64,000 bases of DNA from Chitinophaga sp. (GTDB taxonomy: Bacteria; Bacteroidota; Bacteroidia; Chitinophagales; Chitinophagaceae): assembly GCF_017745275.1 (NCBI RefSeq), contig NZ_JAGHZS010000012.1:1-64000 (forward strand). The letters are read 5' to 3'. The notes below the pieces were generated by a model. That model was not told the origin of the DNA. It searched no databases and saw nothing but the letters and a program-made list of their open reading frames with translations. Numbering within the stretch: position 1 is the first letter of the stretch; every line of letters begins with the position of its first letter. Made by a program: the position numbers and the translations under genes. This document shows positions 1-8,936 of this stretch, piece after piece.

Positions 1-54
1 CGCTCTGGTCAATCGCTTCAATAGCTTTTTGCTTTCTGCTTTCAGCTTTCTGCT
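1..54. repeat. Right arm of a class I heptad hairpin repeat (cut by window edge)
   Basis: The first 54 bases match the right half of the hairpins seen whole at 29735-29864 and 61489-61614: TCGCTTCAATAGC followed by TTTTTGC/TTTCTGC/TTTCAGC heptads. The left arm lies outside the window. An open frame runs through it into the ABC transporter gene, but this is repeat DNA and not coding. Confidence 0.75.
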
Positions 55-62
55 ATTTGTCG

Positions 63-70
63 TAGGTTTG
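63..70 (+). promoter_or_regulatory. Possible -7 box for the ABC transporter gene
   Basis: TAGGTTTG matches the Bacteroidota -7 consensus TAnnTTTG and lies 38 bases before a TTG codon at 101. No clear TTTG -33 box is visible at 19-21 bases upstream, so the call rests on the -7 match and position only. Confidence 0.4.
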
Positions 71-100
71 TTGTATAATACAAATAAACTTCCTGGCACA

Positions 101-1861
101 TTGGAAAATCTTGCGGTAAAGAAAGTATTCGATTTTAGTTTATTACGGCGCATATTCTCGTTCGCAGCCCCCTACAAACGCTCCTTCTACATATCCATGG
201 TATTAACGGTTGTTTTAGCCGCTATATCTCCATTACGCCCTTACCTGATACAGGTAACAGTGGATAAATACATCGCTAACCAGTTAATGCAGATGTTGCT
301 GCTGGTAACAGTTGTACAGGTGGGATTACTGATACTGGAAACTATTGTGCGCTTTTTCTTTTCTTATCTGACTAACTGGCTGGGACAGTCGGTGGTAAAA
401 GATTTGCGGGTAACTGTGTATAAGAAGATTGTACACTTAAACCTGGCATTCTTCGATAAAACCCCCATTGGTACACTCACCACCCGCACCATCAATGATA
501 TTGAAGCTATTAATGATGTTTTTTCAGAAGGGATTATCTCTATTGTAGCGGATTTATTGATGATAGTGGCTATACTGGTGGTAATGTTTATGGAAGACTG
601 GCGTCTGACCCTGATAAGCTTGTCGCCCTTCCCGATATTGATTTTTGCGACTTATATTTTTAAAGAAAGTGTAAATAAATCCTTTTACCGGGTGCGTAAC
701 GCCGTTGCTGCCCTCAACGCCTTTGTACAGGAACATCTTACCGGTATGGTGGTAGTACAGGCCTTTACAGGAGAGAAAAGGGAGTTTGCCCGCTTTAAGC
801 ACATCAACAAAGAACATCGTAAAGCGAATATAGACGCCATTTTTGCCTATTCCGTATTTTTCCCGGTAGTGGAAATCATCCTGGCTATTTCGCTGGGCTT
901 AATGGTATGGTGGGGCGCCAATAAAGTATTAAACTACGAAGTAACGCAGGGCGTCATGATCGCCTTTATTATGTACCTGAATATGCTGTTCAGGCCGCTG
1001 CGTATGCTGGCAGATAAGTTCAACACGCTGCAAATGGGAATGGTGGCCAGTGAGCGCGTTTTCAAAGTGTTGGATAACCAGGATTATATCCCGGATACTG
1101 GTCAGCAGCGGGCAGACAATATGAAAGGTGCGATCACTTTTGATAATGTTTGCTTTGCGTATGTAGATGACCGTTACGTACTGAAGAATGTCAGCTTTCA
1201 TGCGAATCCCGGCGACACCGTTGCCATTGTGGGACATACCGGTTCCGGCAAAACTACCATCATCAGTATCCTGAACCGACTATACGAAATTCAGCGGGGA
1301 AGCATCAAAATTGATGGAATTGATCTGCCGTCGTATTCCCTGGAATCGTTACGCAGCAAAATAGGCGTGGTATTACAGGATGTATTCCTGTTTGCCGGAT
1401 CTATTTATGATAATATTACCCTGCATAACAGCAATATCACCCGCGAACAGGTGGAGAGTGCGGCTAAGCTCATTGGCATCCACGATTTCATTATGCAATT
1501 GCCCGGTGGTTACAACTACCAGGTGATGGAGCGGGGTAGTACCTTGTCTCTCGGCCAGCGGCAGCTGATATCCTTTGTACGTGCCCTCCTGTATAATCCG
1601 GCGATCCTGGTGCTGGACGAAGCCACCTCTTCAGTAGATACGGAATCTGAAATGATGATCCAGCAAGCGATCGATAAGCTCATCGCTGACCGTACCGCGA
1701 TTATTATTGCACACCGGTTGTCGACTATCAGCAAGGCAGACAAGATTATTGTGCTGGATAAAGGAGAGATCAAAGAAATGGGAACCCATGAAGAATTGTT
1801 AAGACTGGAAGGGTTTTACTATAAACTGCATAGTATGCAGTTCAACGTAAGTAAAGTATAA
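101..1861 (+). CDS. ABC transporter, fused permease and ATPase (MsbA-like exporter)
   Basis: A half-transporter expected to work as a homodimer in the inner membrane, exporting lipids, drugs or peptides; the substrate cannot be told from sequence. The first ~320 residues hold the six-helix type I exporter domain. The nucleotide-binding domain follows, with Walker A GHTGSGKTT near residue 377, the LSLGQ signature near 482, Walker B ILVLDEATSS near 502 and the switch histidine in IIAHRLS. Length (about 586 residues) is normal for the family. The frame is open back to position 29, but that part is a repeat arm and a likely promoter. I chose the TTG at 101 (MENLAVKKVF), as no ATG is available before the first membrane helix. 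The exact start is uncertain. The next gene follows 74 bases later in the same direction. Confidence 0.85.
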   Translation: MENLAVKKVFDFSLLRRIFSFAAPYKRSFYISMVLTVVLAAISPLRPYLIQVTVDKYIANQLMQMLLLVTVVQVGLLILETIVRFFFSYLTNWLGQSVVKDLRVTVYKKIVHLNLAFFDKTPIGTLTTRTINDIEAINDVFSEGIISIVADLLMIVAILVVMFMEDWRLTLISLSPFPILIFATYIFKESVNKSFYRVRNAVAALNAFVQEHLTGMVVVQAFTGEKREFARFKHINKEHRKANIDAIFAYSVFFPVVEIILAISLGLMVWWGANKVLNYEVTQGVMIAFIMYLNMLFRPLRMLADKFNTLQMGMVASERVFKVLDNQDYIPDTGQQRADNMKGAITFDNVCFAYVDDRYVLKNVSFHANPGDTVAIVGHTGSGKTTIISILNRLYEIQRGSIKIDGIDLPSYSLESLRSKIGVVLQDVFLFAGSIYDNITLHNSNITREQVESAAKLIGIHDFIMQLPGGYNYQVMERGSTLSLGQRQLISFVRALLYNPAILVLDEATSSVDTESEMMIQQAIDKLIADRTAIIIAHRLSTISKADKIIVLDKGEIKEMGTHEELLRLEGFYYKLHSMQFNVSKV

Positions 1862-1934
1862 AGGTATACATCATAAATAGGATATAACTGCGATAAATTT
1901 ATTTGTACATTTATTGCAGTTAAATCCTATACCT
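1862..1934 (+). repeat. Long imperfect inverted repeat between co-directional genes
   Basis: The arms at 1879-1898 and 1909-1928 are 20 bases with two mismatches around a 10-base loop. An outer pair AGGTATA (1862-1868) and TATACCT (1928-1934) extends the structure. It begins right after the ABC transporter stop and ends one base before the ATG at 1936. It lacks a T-tail, so it is not a standard terminator. It could block or tune translation of the next gene, or protect the 3' end of the upstream message. Confidence 0.65.
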
Positions 1935-1935
1935 G

Positions 1936-4900
1936 ATGAAAAGAGTTGTTAACGCTATTCTTATCCTGTTACTGTGCCCCACTTTGTTGTTTGCAGGCGA
2001 TTATGAAAAGGCCTGGGAAGCGATTCACAGAAACGATCTGAAACTGGCTGTCACGTATTTACAAAAAGTCATTAAATCCAACGGACCACAGAAGAACAGT
2101 GCTATTAGTACGCTGATCTTCATACAAACCGGCACCGGCTATGCCGATGAATTTTCTACCACCTACTTTAATCCGCTGACCAATTTTATTAATCCGGCAC
2201 CTTATGTATATGCGTTGTGGTTTAATGGGTCCATGCTGGGTGAGTATGGAGCCAAAGCCGGTACACAGTTGGAAAACCTGGATCGTATTATTGCTGATAC
2301 GGTGAACTTTAACGGTTCGCTAAGGGCTGCTGCCAGGTACTTTAAGGCGTATCACTATACCACCAGCAATCAGAGCAACCTTGCCAAAGCCTTGTACCCG
2401 CAAATGGGGGCATTGGAAGAATGGGCATATGTAGGGCCCTTTGATAATATTATGGGTAGTGGTTTTGACAAAGACTATGGGCCGGTTAATCAGCCAAATG
2501 GGAAAAGTTTTATATCCAGTAATAACGCACCCGTGAATTGGTATGTACCCCTGGTGACTACCCGGCAAGGCTGGAATTTTGTAGGCTCTTCCTTCTCTGC
2601 CAGTAGCGCTGTTGGTTATCTTCAGACTTTTGTGAAGTCGCCCGCAGATATGGAAGCATTGGTAGGTTTGGCTGGTAATGGCACCCTGAAGCTATGGATA
2701 AATGATAAACTGATCATCAGCCAGCCGGAAGAACAACTGACCGAGCTGGATTGGTGGAAAGCCAAAGTGCGCCTGAATAAAGGCTACAACCGTGTGCTGG
2801 TGCAACTGGGTTACACAGAAAGTAATACCACTCCTCATTTTATAGTGCGGTTAACGGACAACCAATATAACCCGGTTGCCGGCCTTACATCCAAGGCAGC
2901 GCCGGAGCCTTATCACCCGGATTTATCTCAAACGGAAGTAGTGACTGTCGGACATTTTGCGGAGGAGTACTTTAAAAAGGAATGTGCATTGCATCCAACA
3001 GATCCGGCATTGGCTGTATTACTCAGCAGGGTGTACATCCGCAACGAAGCCTGGGATAAAGCAAAGGCAGTGATGTACGACTGGCAGAAGAAATATCCGA
3101 AAGATATGCTGCTGCAGAGTTGCTATATCGATTGTCTCTCCAACGAAAATGACCGCACAGAAATAGCAGAAAAGCTGGAAACAGTGAAAATGCTCACACC
3201 GGATAATTACTGGATTTTAGGTGGCAAAGTGACTAAGCTGGAGGAGGAAAAGAATTATACAGAAGCCATGGATGTGCTTAACCAGATGATTGCTATTCAT
3301 GGAGAACATCGTTTTACTACCTATCGGAAATTACAACTGTTATTGTCGCAGGAAAAAATAGATAGCGCGGTGCAGTTGTTGAAGTTTGCCTATGAAAAAT
3401 ATCCGTTTTCTTCCGATATCGTGCAAGCTATGTATCTGTATGAAAGTAAGGTGAATAATGATCCGGCTAAAGCATTAGCGGTATTGGAGAAATTTTGCGA
3501 GAAAAGGTCGCTTTATGACATGCAGGGAGTTTTGGCCGATGAGTATCTCAACCAGGGAAAAACAGCGGCAGCGCTGGAAGTGATGCATAAAATGAAAAAC
3601 ATGTCGGAGTTTGATACAAGAGCGTATAACAGGCTTATCAAGTTTTATTATGGCCGGCAGGAATATGATTCAGCCATGCGTTATCTGCGTATTGTGCATC
3701 AGATAAGCCCGTACAGTCATGGCCCATTTGGGGATATGGCCAATTGTTTCCTTCAGCAAAAGCAAACTGATTCTGCCATCCATTACTATAAGCAGGCATT
3801 GACCATGTATGCCGGTGGGTTTGGTTATCGCGAAAAAGTGCGCACACTGGAAAATAAACCAGCTATGGATAAGTATTTTCCGGTGCTGGATTATTACAAA
3901 GAGATCACTGCCGCGTTGAAAGCTCCCCGTGACTCATCCCAGTCTTACGCGTACGTTTTTGATGAAAAGAATGTGATCATTTACCCGGAGGGTGCAGGGG
4001 AACAAACCATTAATACTGCTATCTGTATTAATAACAAAAAAGGTATTTCCCGCTGGAAGGAAATTTCTATTCCCTACAATACTGTGTACCAGGATGTGAT
4101 GATTGTGAAGGCAGAAGTGATTAAAGCCAATGGTTCTAAAATACCCGCGGAAACCAATAATAATGAGATTGTATTTACCAAGCTGGATGAGGGAGATGTG
4201 ATTTATTTCAATTACAAGGTTAACAGTTATGGGCGCGGGCGTTTGGGTAGAGAGTATTGGGACAAGGTGTATTTTTCTTCTTATGTGCCTAAGCATATTT
4301 GCAGTTATAATGTGTTGATATCAGACAGTATTCCGTTGTATTATGAATATGCAAAAGGGGGGAATACAAAGCCTAAGATCAGCCAGTATGAGCAGTTTAA
4401 GATGTACAGTTGGAGGGAGGAAAATATCCCGGCGTTGCGCAATGAATCTTATATGCCTAGTGTGAATGATATCGGTAAAGTATTGCACGTGTCTACCGTG
4501 AAAGACTGGGATGTGATAGGGGAGTGGTACAGTGATATTACGCGGGTACAGTCGAAGGAAGACTTCGAGATTAACAAGGCGTGGAAAGAAATTTTCCCGG
4601 CAGGTGTGGAGAAACTGGATGACGTTACCAAAGCCAGAAGGATATACGAATACATAGAAAAGAATATTGCTTATAGTTCAGTATCATTCCGCCAGGGTGC
4701 TTATGTACCGCAGCGTGCGGGTAAAACGCTGGTAACGCGCCTGGGCGATTGCAAGGATTTATCCACCCTGTTCCTGGCGTTTGCGCGGAAGTCGGGGCTG
4801 GACGCTAACCTGATACTGGTGAGTACCCAGGACTATGGGGAGCATAATATGCAGTTGCCTTCTATGGACTTTAACCACTGCATTGTACGGTATAAAGCAG

Positions 4901-5697
4901 GCGGTGTGTACCGGTACCTGGAATTAACAGATAATGCCTTACCATTTAGCTCATTGTCTTCAGCGCTGGCAGGTGCGCAGATACTGAATATCCCTTACAA
5001 TTATAAAGCGGGTGAGAAGATAAGTGTATTGTCTGGTGCTACCTTTGCACCTAAGTCTGTTTACCGCCGCCTGCAGGTAGATTTAACCGGCAGCGATCAG
5101 CGGATTATTTCTGAATGTGCCTACAGTGGAGAGCTGGCTTCGCATATCAGGCATACTTATCAGCATAAAACGGCAGAAGAAACCAGGGATGCGGTGCAAC
5201 AGAATATTAGCGGTATGTTTAAGAACCAGGTGGTATTGGATACTTTTTCTTTCCGCAATTTGGATAACCTGGAAGATACGGTGTGGCTGCGTGTTACGTT
5301 TACGGTGAAAAATGATGTGATCAATGTAGGTGATTTCAGTATGATTAAGCCTGCATTTATGGACATTGTAGCTACGGCAGATATTTTTACGCCAGAGGCG
5401 CGTGTGCATCCTTTCCTGTATGGGGATTATGAAAATACGGATGATTACAGTACGGAGATCCGTATCCGGTTGCCGGCAGGTAAGCAGTTTGACCAGGTGC
5501 CGGGTAATGCCAGTTTACAGTTGGATGAGATGAGTTATGTGCTGGGATTCAAAAAGGAGGGAGATGACCAGTTAGTGATTAACCGGCATTTTAAAACCAA
5601 TTGTAATAAGACAGTGGCGCCGGAGGCCTTTAAGCAACTGGAAACATTTTTCAATGGGATTATAAAAGCGGAGCAAAAGTATGTTTCGTTTAAATAG
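1936..5697 (+). CDS. Secreted TPR / DUF3857 / transglutaminase-like protein
   Basis: A 1,253-residue exported protein with an N-terminal signal peptide (hydrophobic run ILILLLCPTLLFA). Residues ~20-650 are helical TPR-like repeats, with repeated pairings such as A-L-x-x-Y and Y-P-x-S/D. A DUF3857 domain follows at about 680-850, then a transglutaminase-like core at ~880-1010. The likely catalytic triad is Cys939 in GDCKD, His981 in FNHCI and Asp999 in ELTDN. The last ~200 residues resemble the beta-rich DUF3858-type tail. Proteins of this build are common and usually multi-copy in Bacteroidota. They are thought to be periplasmic or outer-membrane facing, and their substrate is not known. It may be co-transcribed with the ABC exporter across the stem-loop at 1862-1934. 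No terminator with a T-run lies immediately after it. Confidence 0.85.
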   Translation: MKRVVNAILILLLCPTLLFAGDYEKAWEAIHRNDLKLAVTYLQKVIKSNGPQKNSAISTLIFIQTGTGYADEFSTTYFNPLTNFINPAPYVYALWFNGSMLGEYGAKAGTQLENLDRIIADTVNFNGSLRAAARYFKAYHYTTSNQSNLAKALYPQMGALEEWAYVGPFDNIMGSGFDKDYGPVNQPNGKSFISSNNAPVNWYVPLVTTRQGWNFVGSSFSASSAVGYLQTFVKSPADMEALVGLAGNGTLKLWINDKLIISQPEEQLTELDWWKAKVRLNKGYNRVLVQLGYTESNTTPHFIVRLTDNQYNPVAGLTSKAAPEPYHPDLSQTEVVTVGHFAEEYFKKECALHPTDPALAVLLSRVYIRNEAWDKAKAVMYDWQKKYPKDMLLQSCYIDCLSNENDRTEIAEKLETVKMLTPDNYWILGGKVTKLEEEKNYTEAMDVLNQMIAIHGEHRFTTYRKLQLLLSQEKIDSAVQLLKFAYEKYPFSSDIVQAMYLYESKVNNDPAKALAVLEKFCEKRSLYDMQGVLADEYLNQGKTAAALEVMHKMKNMSEFDTRAYNRLIKFYYGRQEYDSAMRYLRIVHQISPYSHGPFGDMANCFLQQKQTDSAIHYYKQALTMYAGGFGYREKVRTLENKPAMDKYFPVLDYYKEITAALKAPRDSSQSYAYVFDEKNVIIYPEGAGEQTINTAICINNKKGISRWKEISIPYNTVYQDVMIVKAEVIKANGSKIPAETNNNEIVFTKLDEGDVIYFNYKVNSYGRGRLGREYWDKVYFSSYVPKHICSYNVLISDSIPLYYEYAKGGNTKPKISQYEQFKMYSWREENIPALRNESYMPSVNDIGKVLHVSTVKDWDVIGEWYSDITRVQSKEDFEINKAWKEIFPAGVEKLDDVTKARRIYEYIEKNIAYSSVSFRQGAYVPQRAGKTLVTRLGDCKDLSTLFLAFARKSGLDANLILVSTQDYGEHNMQLPSMDFNHCIVRYKAGGVYRYLELTDNALPFSSLSSALAGAQILNIPYNYKAGEKISVLSGATFAPKSVYRRLQVDLTGSDQRIISECAYSGELASHIRHTYQHKTAEETRDAVQQNISGMFKNQVVLDTFSFRNLDNLEDTVWLRVTFTVKNDVINVGDFSMIKPAFMDIVATADIFTPEARVHPFLYGDYENTDDYSTEIRIRLPAGKQFDQVPGNASLQLDEMSYVLGFKKEGDDQLVINRHFKTNCNKTVAPEAFKQLETFFNGIIKAEQKYVSFK

Positions 5698-5761
5698 TGG
5701 GATAGGGGATCTGGTTGGTCAATGAAGATGACCAGGAGGTATCCATCTTTCTAAAAATTAT

Positions 5762-5839
5762 AAAGGGCAATGACTGTGAAATTATTTTACGTAACCAACT
5801 TGCCATGGTTACGGGGAATGAATCACAGGATTGCCCTTT
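5762..5839 (+). repeat. Three-tier stem-loop after the DUF3857 gene
   Basis: An outer perfect stem AAAGGGCAAT (5762-5771) pairs with ATTGCCCTTT (5830-5839). Inside it CTGTGA pairs with TCACAG (5823-5828), and an apical stem GTAACCA (5791-5797) pairs with TGGTTAC (5806-5812). Only a short T run follows (about TTTTG). It could act as a weak terminator or a 3' stabiliser for the upstream gene, or be part of a structured RNA. Confidence 0.6.
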
Positions 5840-5859
5840 TGTTATTTATATATGTTATT

Positions 5860-5976
5860 ATTATAATAATATCGGTGCTTCGGAGGATTAGTAGCGGCCG
5901 AAAAAAGATTCAACAAATAGTGAAAATAGTAATATGAATTACTTTAGCGGACCGTTCATTTTAACGGTCTTTTTTT
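5860..5976 (+). ncRNA. Candidate small RNA ending in an intrinsic terminator
   Basis: No coding frame explains the intrinsic terminator at 5950-5976, which stands 250 bases after the last stop codon and about 135 bases before the next start. A transcript ending there and starting somewhere after the 5762-5839 stem-loop would be short. It would include a possible helix TCGG...CCGA (about 5871-5900). The 5' end is a guess. It may instead be the tail of a read-through message from the DUF3857 gene. Confidence 0.3.
5950..5976 (+). terminator. Intrinsic terminator upstream of atpB
   Basis: GACCGTT (5950-5956), loop CATTTT, AACGGTC (5963-5969), followed directly by a run of seven T. It insulates the ATP synthase operon from upstream transcription. 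Confidence 0.8.
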
Positions 5977-6083
5977 ATCAAAAAAAATGATATTTTTTTA
6001 CCTGCAAGGGGCTGGTTATCAATATAATTAGAATATATCGGTCTTTTTTTTCGTAGTCGCTTAATTTTGAAGATAAAAACGAG

Positions 6084-6091
6084 TATCTTTG
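6084..6091 (+). promoter_or_regulatory. -7 box of the ATP synthase operon
   Basis: TATCTTTG matches TAnnTTTG and lies 19 bases before the GTG start of atpB, after the terminator at 5950-5976. A TTTTG at 6065-6069 is too close (14 bases) to be an ideal -33 box. Confidence 0.6.
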
Positions 6092-6110
6092 CGCAAAATT
6101 TCAGAAAACG

Positions 6111-7295
6111 GTGATTTCTTTCAATTGGTTCAAACATAGAATGGTAGCACTTGTGATGGTTTTAGGCCTTCACGGTATTAGTAATTTTTCCTTTGCACAG
6201 GACAGTCATCATGAGAAAGCAGCGGTGGAAGCCCCTGCTAACAGTGGGGATAGTGAGTCAAAAGAGGCTGAACCTAAGAAATTGGATATTAAGGAAACTA
6301 TTTTCGGCCACGTAAAAGATGCGCATGACTGGCATTTGTTCGAGCTGGGCGAAACGCATGTAACTATTCCGTTGCCTGTGATCATCCATAATCCTGCACG
6401 TGGAACTTCTGTATTTATGTCTTCCGCTTTCCATCACGGTCATGAGTCGCATGATGGATACCGTTTGGTAACTGAGCATTACCGTGCTGAAAAGGGGCTG
6501 GATGCTGCCAAATATCCAAGTGGCGATATCATCGCAGTGGATGGCAATGATAATCCTACTGGTGAGAAAATTTATGATTTGTCTATCACCAAGAATATCA
6601 CTTCCATGCTCATTGCCGCTATTCTGCTGGTGGTGATTATGCTGAATGTAGCAAAATCTTATAAAGAGCGTGGTTCCAAGAAAGCGCCTAAAGGTTTCCA
6701 AAGCCTGCTGGAGCCGGTAATTATATTTATGCGTGATGAGGTGGTAAAGCCAAATATTCCCGGTAAAGGCGCTGCTAAGTTTACGCCATTTATTCTGACT
6801 GTATTCTTTTTCATCCTGATCAACAACTTATTAGGTCTGATACCTGGTTCTGCGAACGTAACCGGTAACCTGGCCGTAACTGCTGCACTGGCTATTATCA
6901 GCTTTATCGCTATTATGCTGGGCAGTAATAAGCATTTCTGGGGTCACATCTTTAATCCTCCGGTACCAATGGGTGTAAAAATCATCCTGGTTCCAGTGGA
7001 GCTGATTGGCGTATTCACTAAGCCAGTATCCCTGATGATCCGGTTGTTTGCCAACATCCTGGCGGGTCACATCATTATCCTGAGCATTATCTGCCTGATA
7101 TTTATATTTGGTGCTATGAGCCCGATCGCTGGTTTTGGTTTTATGCCAATCACCATCTTGTTCAATCTCGTTATGATGATGCTGGAGTTGCTGGTAGCGT
7201 TTATCCAGGCGTTTATCTTTGCCAACCTGACAGCCGTATTTATTGGCCAGGCGATGGAAGGTTCACATGATGATGCGCATGCAGCACATCACTAA
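6111..7295 (+). CDS. atpB: F0F1 ATP synthase subunit a
   Basis: The membrane subunit of the F0 sector that forms the proton half-channels beside the c-ring. The C-terminal two thirds carry the family helices; the essential arginine is Arg311 in MIRLFANILAGH. The N-terminus is extended, as usual in Bacteroidota. A signal-peptide-like segment ends near Gln30 (NFSFAQ), followed by a His-rich, charged stretch of about 120 residues before the first F0 helix (residues ~160-180). The start is GTG at 6111; an ATG at 6141 in the same frame is the alternative, and both lie within 60 bases of the -7 box. It is the first gene of atpB-E-F-H-A, and the His-rich C-terminus (DDAHAAHH) is notable. Confidence 0.95.
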   Translation: MISFNWFKHRMVALVMVLGLHGISNFSFAQDSHHEKAAVEAPANSGDSESKEAEPKKLDIKETIFGHVKDAHDWHLFELGETHVTIPLPVIIHNPARGTSVFMSSAFHHGHESHDGYRLVTEHYRAEKGLDAAKYPSGDIIAVDGNDNPTGEKIYDLSITKNITSMLIAAILLVVIMLNVAKSYKERGSKKAPKGFQSLLEPVIIFMRDEVVKPNIPGKGAAKFTPFILTVFFFILINNLLGLIPGSANVTGNLAVTAALAIISFIAIMLGSNKHFWGHIFNPPVPMGVKIILVPVELIGVFTKPVSLMIRLFANILAGHIIILSIICLIFIFGAMSPIAGFGFMPITILFNLVMMMLELLVAFIQAFIFANLTAVFIGQAMEGSHDDAHAAHH

Positions 7296-7365
7296 GCTGA
7301 CAGCAATAGCTGATAGCTTCCAATTTTAGAAATAACTTTTTTAATAATTCAAATACATATTCATT

Positions 7366-7623
7366 ATGGCACTTTTGTCTATTTTATTGCAGGCTGCTGC
7401 TGCATCTGGTCTGGCTAAAGCTGGTGGTGCTGTTGGTGCTGGTATCGCTGCTATCGCGGCTGGTATTGGTGTTGGTAACATCGGTAAGAGCGCTCTGGAG
7501 TCTATCGCTCGTCAACCAGAAGCTGCTAACGACATCCGTGCAAACATGATCCTGGCTGCTGCGCTGGTTGAGGGTGTTGCCCTCTTCGGTGTAATCGCTG
7601 GTCTGTTGGCGGTAGTTATGTAA
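7366..7623 (+). CDS. atpE: F0F1 ATP synthase subunit c
   Basis: An 85-residue hairpin of two membrane helices that forms the rotating ring. The loop holds ARQPE (residues 48-52), which contacts the F1 stalk. The ion-binding carboxylate is Glu69 in LVEGVALF. The residue after it is Gly rather than Ser/Thr, which is more like proton-coupled than sodium-coupled rings (inference). Codon use is strongly biased, as expected for a very highly expressed gene. The 70-base gap after atpB has AGCTGACAGCAATAGCTGAT-like sequence recalling the window's heptad repeats. Confidence 0.95.
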   Translation: MALLSILLQAAAASGLAKAGGAVGAGIAAIAAGIGVGNIGKSALESIARQPEAANDIRANMILAAALVEGVALFGVIAGLLAVVM

Positions 7624-7735
7624 GCCGAAACTTTTTACTGCATCCGGCGCACAGGGCAATGGATGCAGTAATCTTTTATGCCAATTTTGAAATTAGTTAG
7701 TATCAATATAACAACAATAATAAAATTCTAATTAT

Positions 7736-8230
7736 ATGGATCTGTTACAACCCGGGTTAGGCTTGTTTCTTTTTTCATTTATCATTTTCGTTATCGTTTT
7801 CCTGGTCCTGAAGAAATTTGCCTGGACTCCCATCCTGGCTACTTTGAAGGAGAGAGAAGATTCCATCACTGATTCCATTACTACAGCAGAAAGAGTGAAG
7901 GAAGAGATGGCACAGATGAAAGCAGAACATGAGCATGTGCTGGCAGAAGCGAAAGCTGAAAGAAGTAAGATCCTGAAAGAAGCAAAAGACGCGAAAGATC
8001 TGATCATCAGCGAAGCTAAAGCACAGGCCCAGGCAGAAGCTAAAAAGATCATCGCTGAAGCTTACACCGCTATCGAAAACCAGAAAATGGCTGCGTTAAC
8101 GGATGTTAAGAACCAGGTAGGTAACCTCGTTATTGAAGTAGCAGAGAAAGTGTTGAGAAGAGAACTGGCTGATAAAACAGCACAGGAAGGTTACGTGAAA
8201 CAACTGGCAGGAGAAATCAAATTAAATTAA
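7736..8230 (+). CDS. atpF: F0F1 ATP synthase subunit b
   Basis: Peripheral-stalk subunit. One N-terminal membrane helix (about residues 8-28, rich in F/I/V) is followed by a long charged, Ala/Lys/Glu-rich coiled coil typical of subunit b. The length of 164 residues is normal. It lies between atpE and atpH in the standard order. It links the membrane sector to the top of F1 through AtpH. Confidence 0.93.
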   Translation: MDLLQPGLGLFLFSFIIFVIVFLVLKKFAWTPILATLKEREDSITDSITTAERVKEEMAQMKAEHEHVLAEAKAERSKILKEAKDAKDLIISEAKAQAQAEAKKIIAEAYTAIENQKMAALTDVKNQVGNLVIEVAEKVLRRELADKTAQEGYVKQLAGEIKLN

Positions 8231-8272
8231 GAGATTAACTTTTGACCTTTGGCAGTACTGCTGAAGATTGGA

Positions 8273-8295
8273 AGCTAAAAGCTAAAAGCTATATG
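8273..8295 (+). repeat. Short heptad-repeat remnant before atpH
   Basis: Two and a half AGCTAAA units (8273-8291) run into the ATG of atpH. They match the unit of the class II hairpins at 30960-31053 and 51319-51430, but there is no opposite arm nearby, so this looks like a remnant or a solo tract. The frame open from 8242 is only the reading of this tract. Confidence 0.5.
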
Positions 8296-8853
8296 CAGAA
8301 TCCCCGTTTAGCATCCCGGTATGCAAAATCATTGATAGATCTGGCACAGGAACTGAACCAGCTCGAAGCGGTGCATACTGACATGTTGTTTTTACAACAG
8401 GTGATGAAAAGCAATCCTGATGTGGTGAGTTTGCTGAAAAGCCCGATCATTAAGGCTGATAAAAAGCAAAAAATATTAACCGCTATCCTGGATGGCCGTG
8501 TAAGCACTACTACCATTTCCTTTATTAACCTGTTGGTAAATAAAGGTCGTGAAAGTGCACTGGCTGAAATGGCCACTGAGTTTGCCCGTCAATACATGAC
8601 GCTGAAAAATATCAGCCCGGTTAAAATCACTACTGCTGTTGCACTGGACAACGCCACACTGGATGTTATTAAACAAAAGATCGCCAGCGAAACGCCACAA
8701 CAGATTCAACTGGAAACATCTGTGAATCCTGACCTGATTGGTGGTTTCGTTCTGGAAGCAAACGATCAGCTGTTTGATGCGTCTATCCTGCGTGATCTGA
8801 AAGACATCAAACAACAGTTTAACAAGAACATTTACGTATCTGACATACGTTAA
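8293..8853 (+). CDS. atpH: F0F1 ATP synthase subunit delta
   Basis: The 186-residue cap that binds the top of the F1 head and the b-subunits. The N-terminal helical domain begins with the family pattern ASRYAKSLIDLA. The C-terminal part has the family's conserved end (DLIGGFVLEANDQLFDAS, then LRDLKDIKQQF). I chose the ATG at 8293 because upstream codons are repeat sequence and bacterial homologues begin just before the R-YA-AL motif. The atpA start is 84 bases downstream. Confidence 0.93.
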   Translation: MQNPRLASRYAKSLIDLAQELNQLEAVHTDMLFLQQVMKSNPDVVSLLKSPIIKADKKQKILTAILDGRVSTTTISFINLLVNKGRESALAEMATEFARQYMTLKNISPVKITTAVALDNATLDVIKQKIASETPQQIQLETSVNPDLIGGFVLEANDQLFDASILRDLKDIKQQFNKNIYVSDIR

Positions 8854-8936
8854 TCAATACAGCAGCCGCTGCGTACACGCAAAGCTGTTGTCGTTATACT
8901 AAATTTCTTTAACGACTTTTTTTTAAAATCATAATT

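Larger units (their letters stand above)
5698..6110. other. Gene-free gap of 413 bases before atpB
   Basis: I see no coding frame here. It holds a long stem-loop (5762-5839), an A/T-rich stretch, a candidate short transcript ending in a good intrinsic terminator (5950-5976), and the atpB -7 box (6084-6091). These are listed separately. Confidence 0.7.

Noticed and set aside
29..100. Extra N-terminal codons of the ABC transporter from a TTG at 29
   Set aside because: These codons read hairpin repeat and promoter-like sequence; homologous transporters do not carry such an extension.
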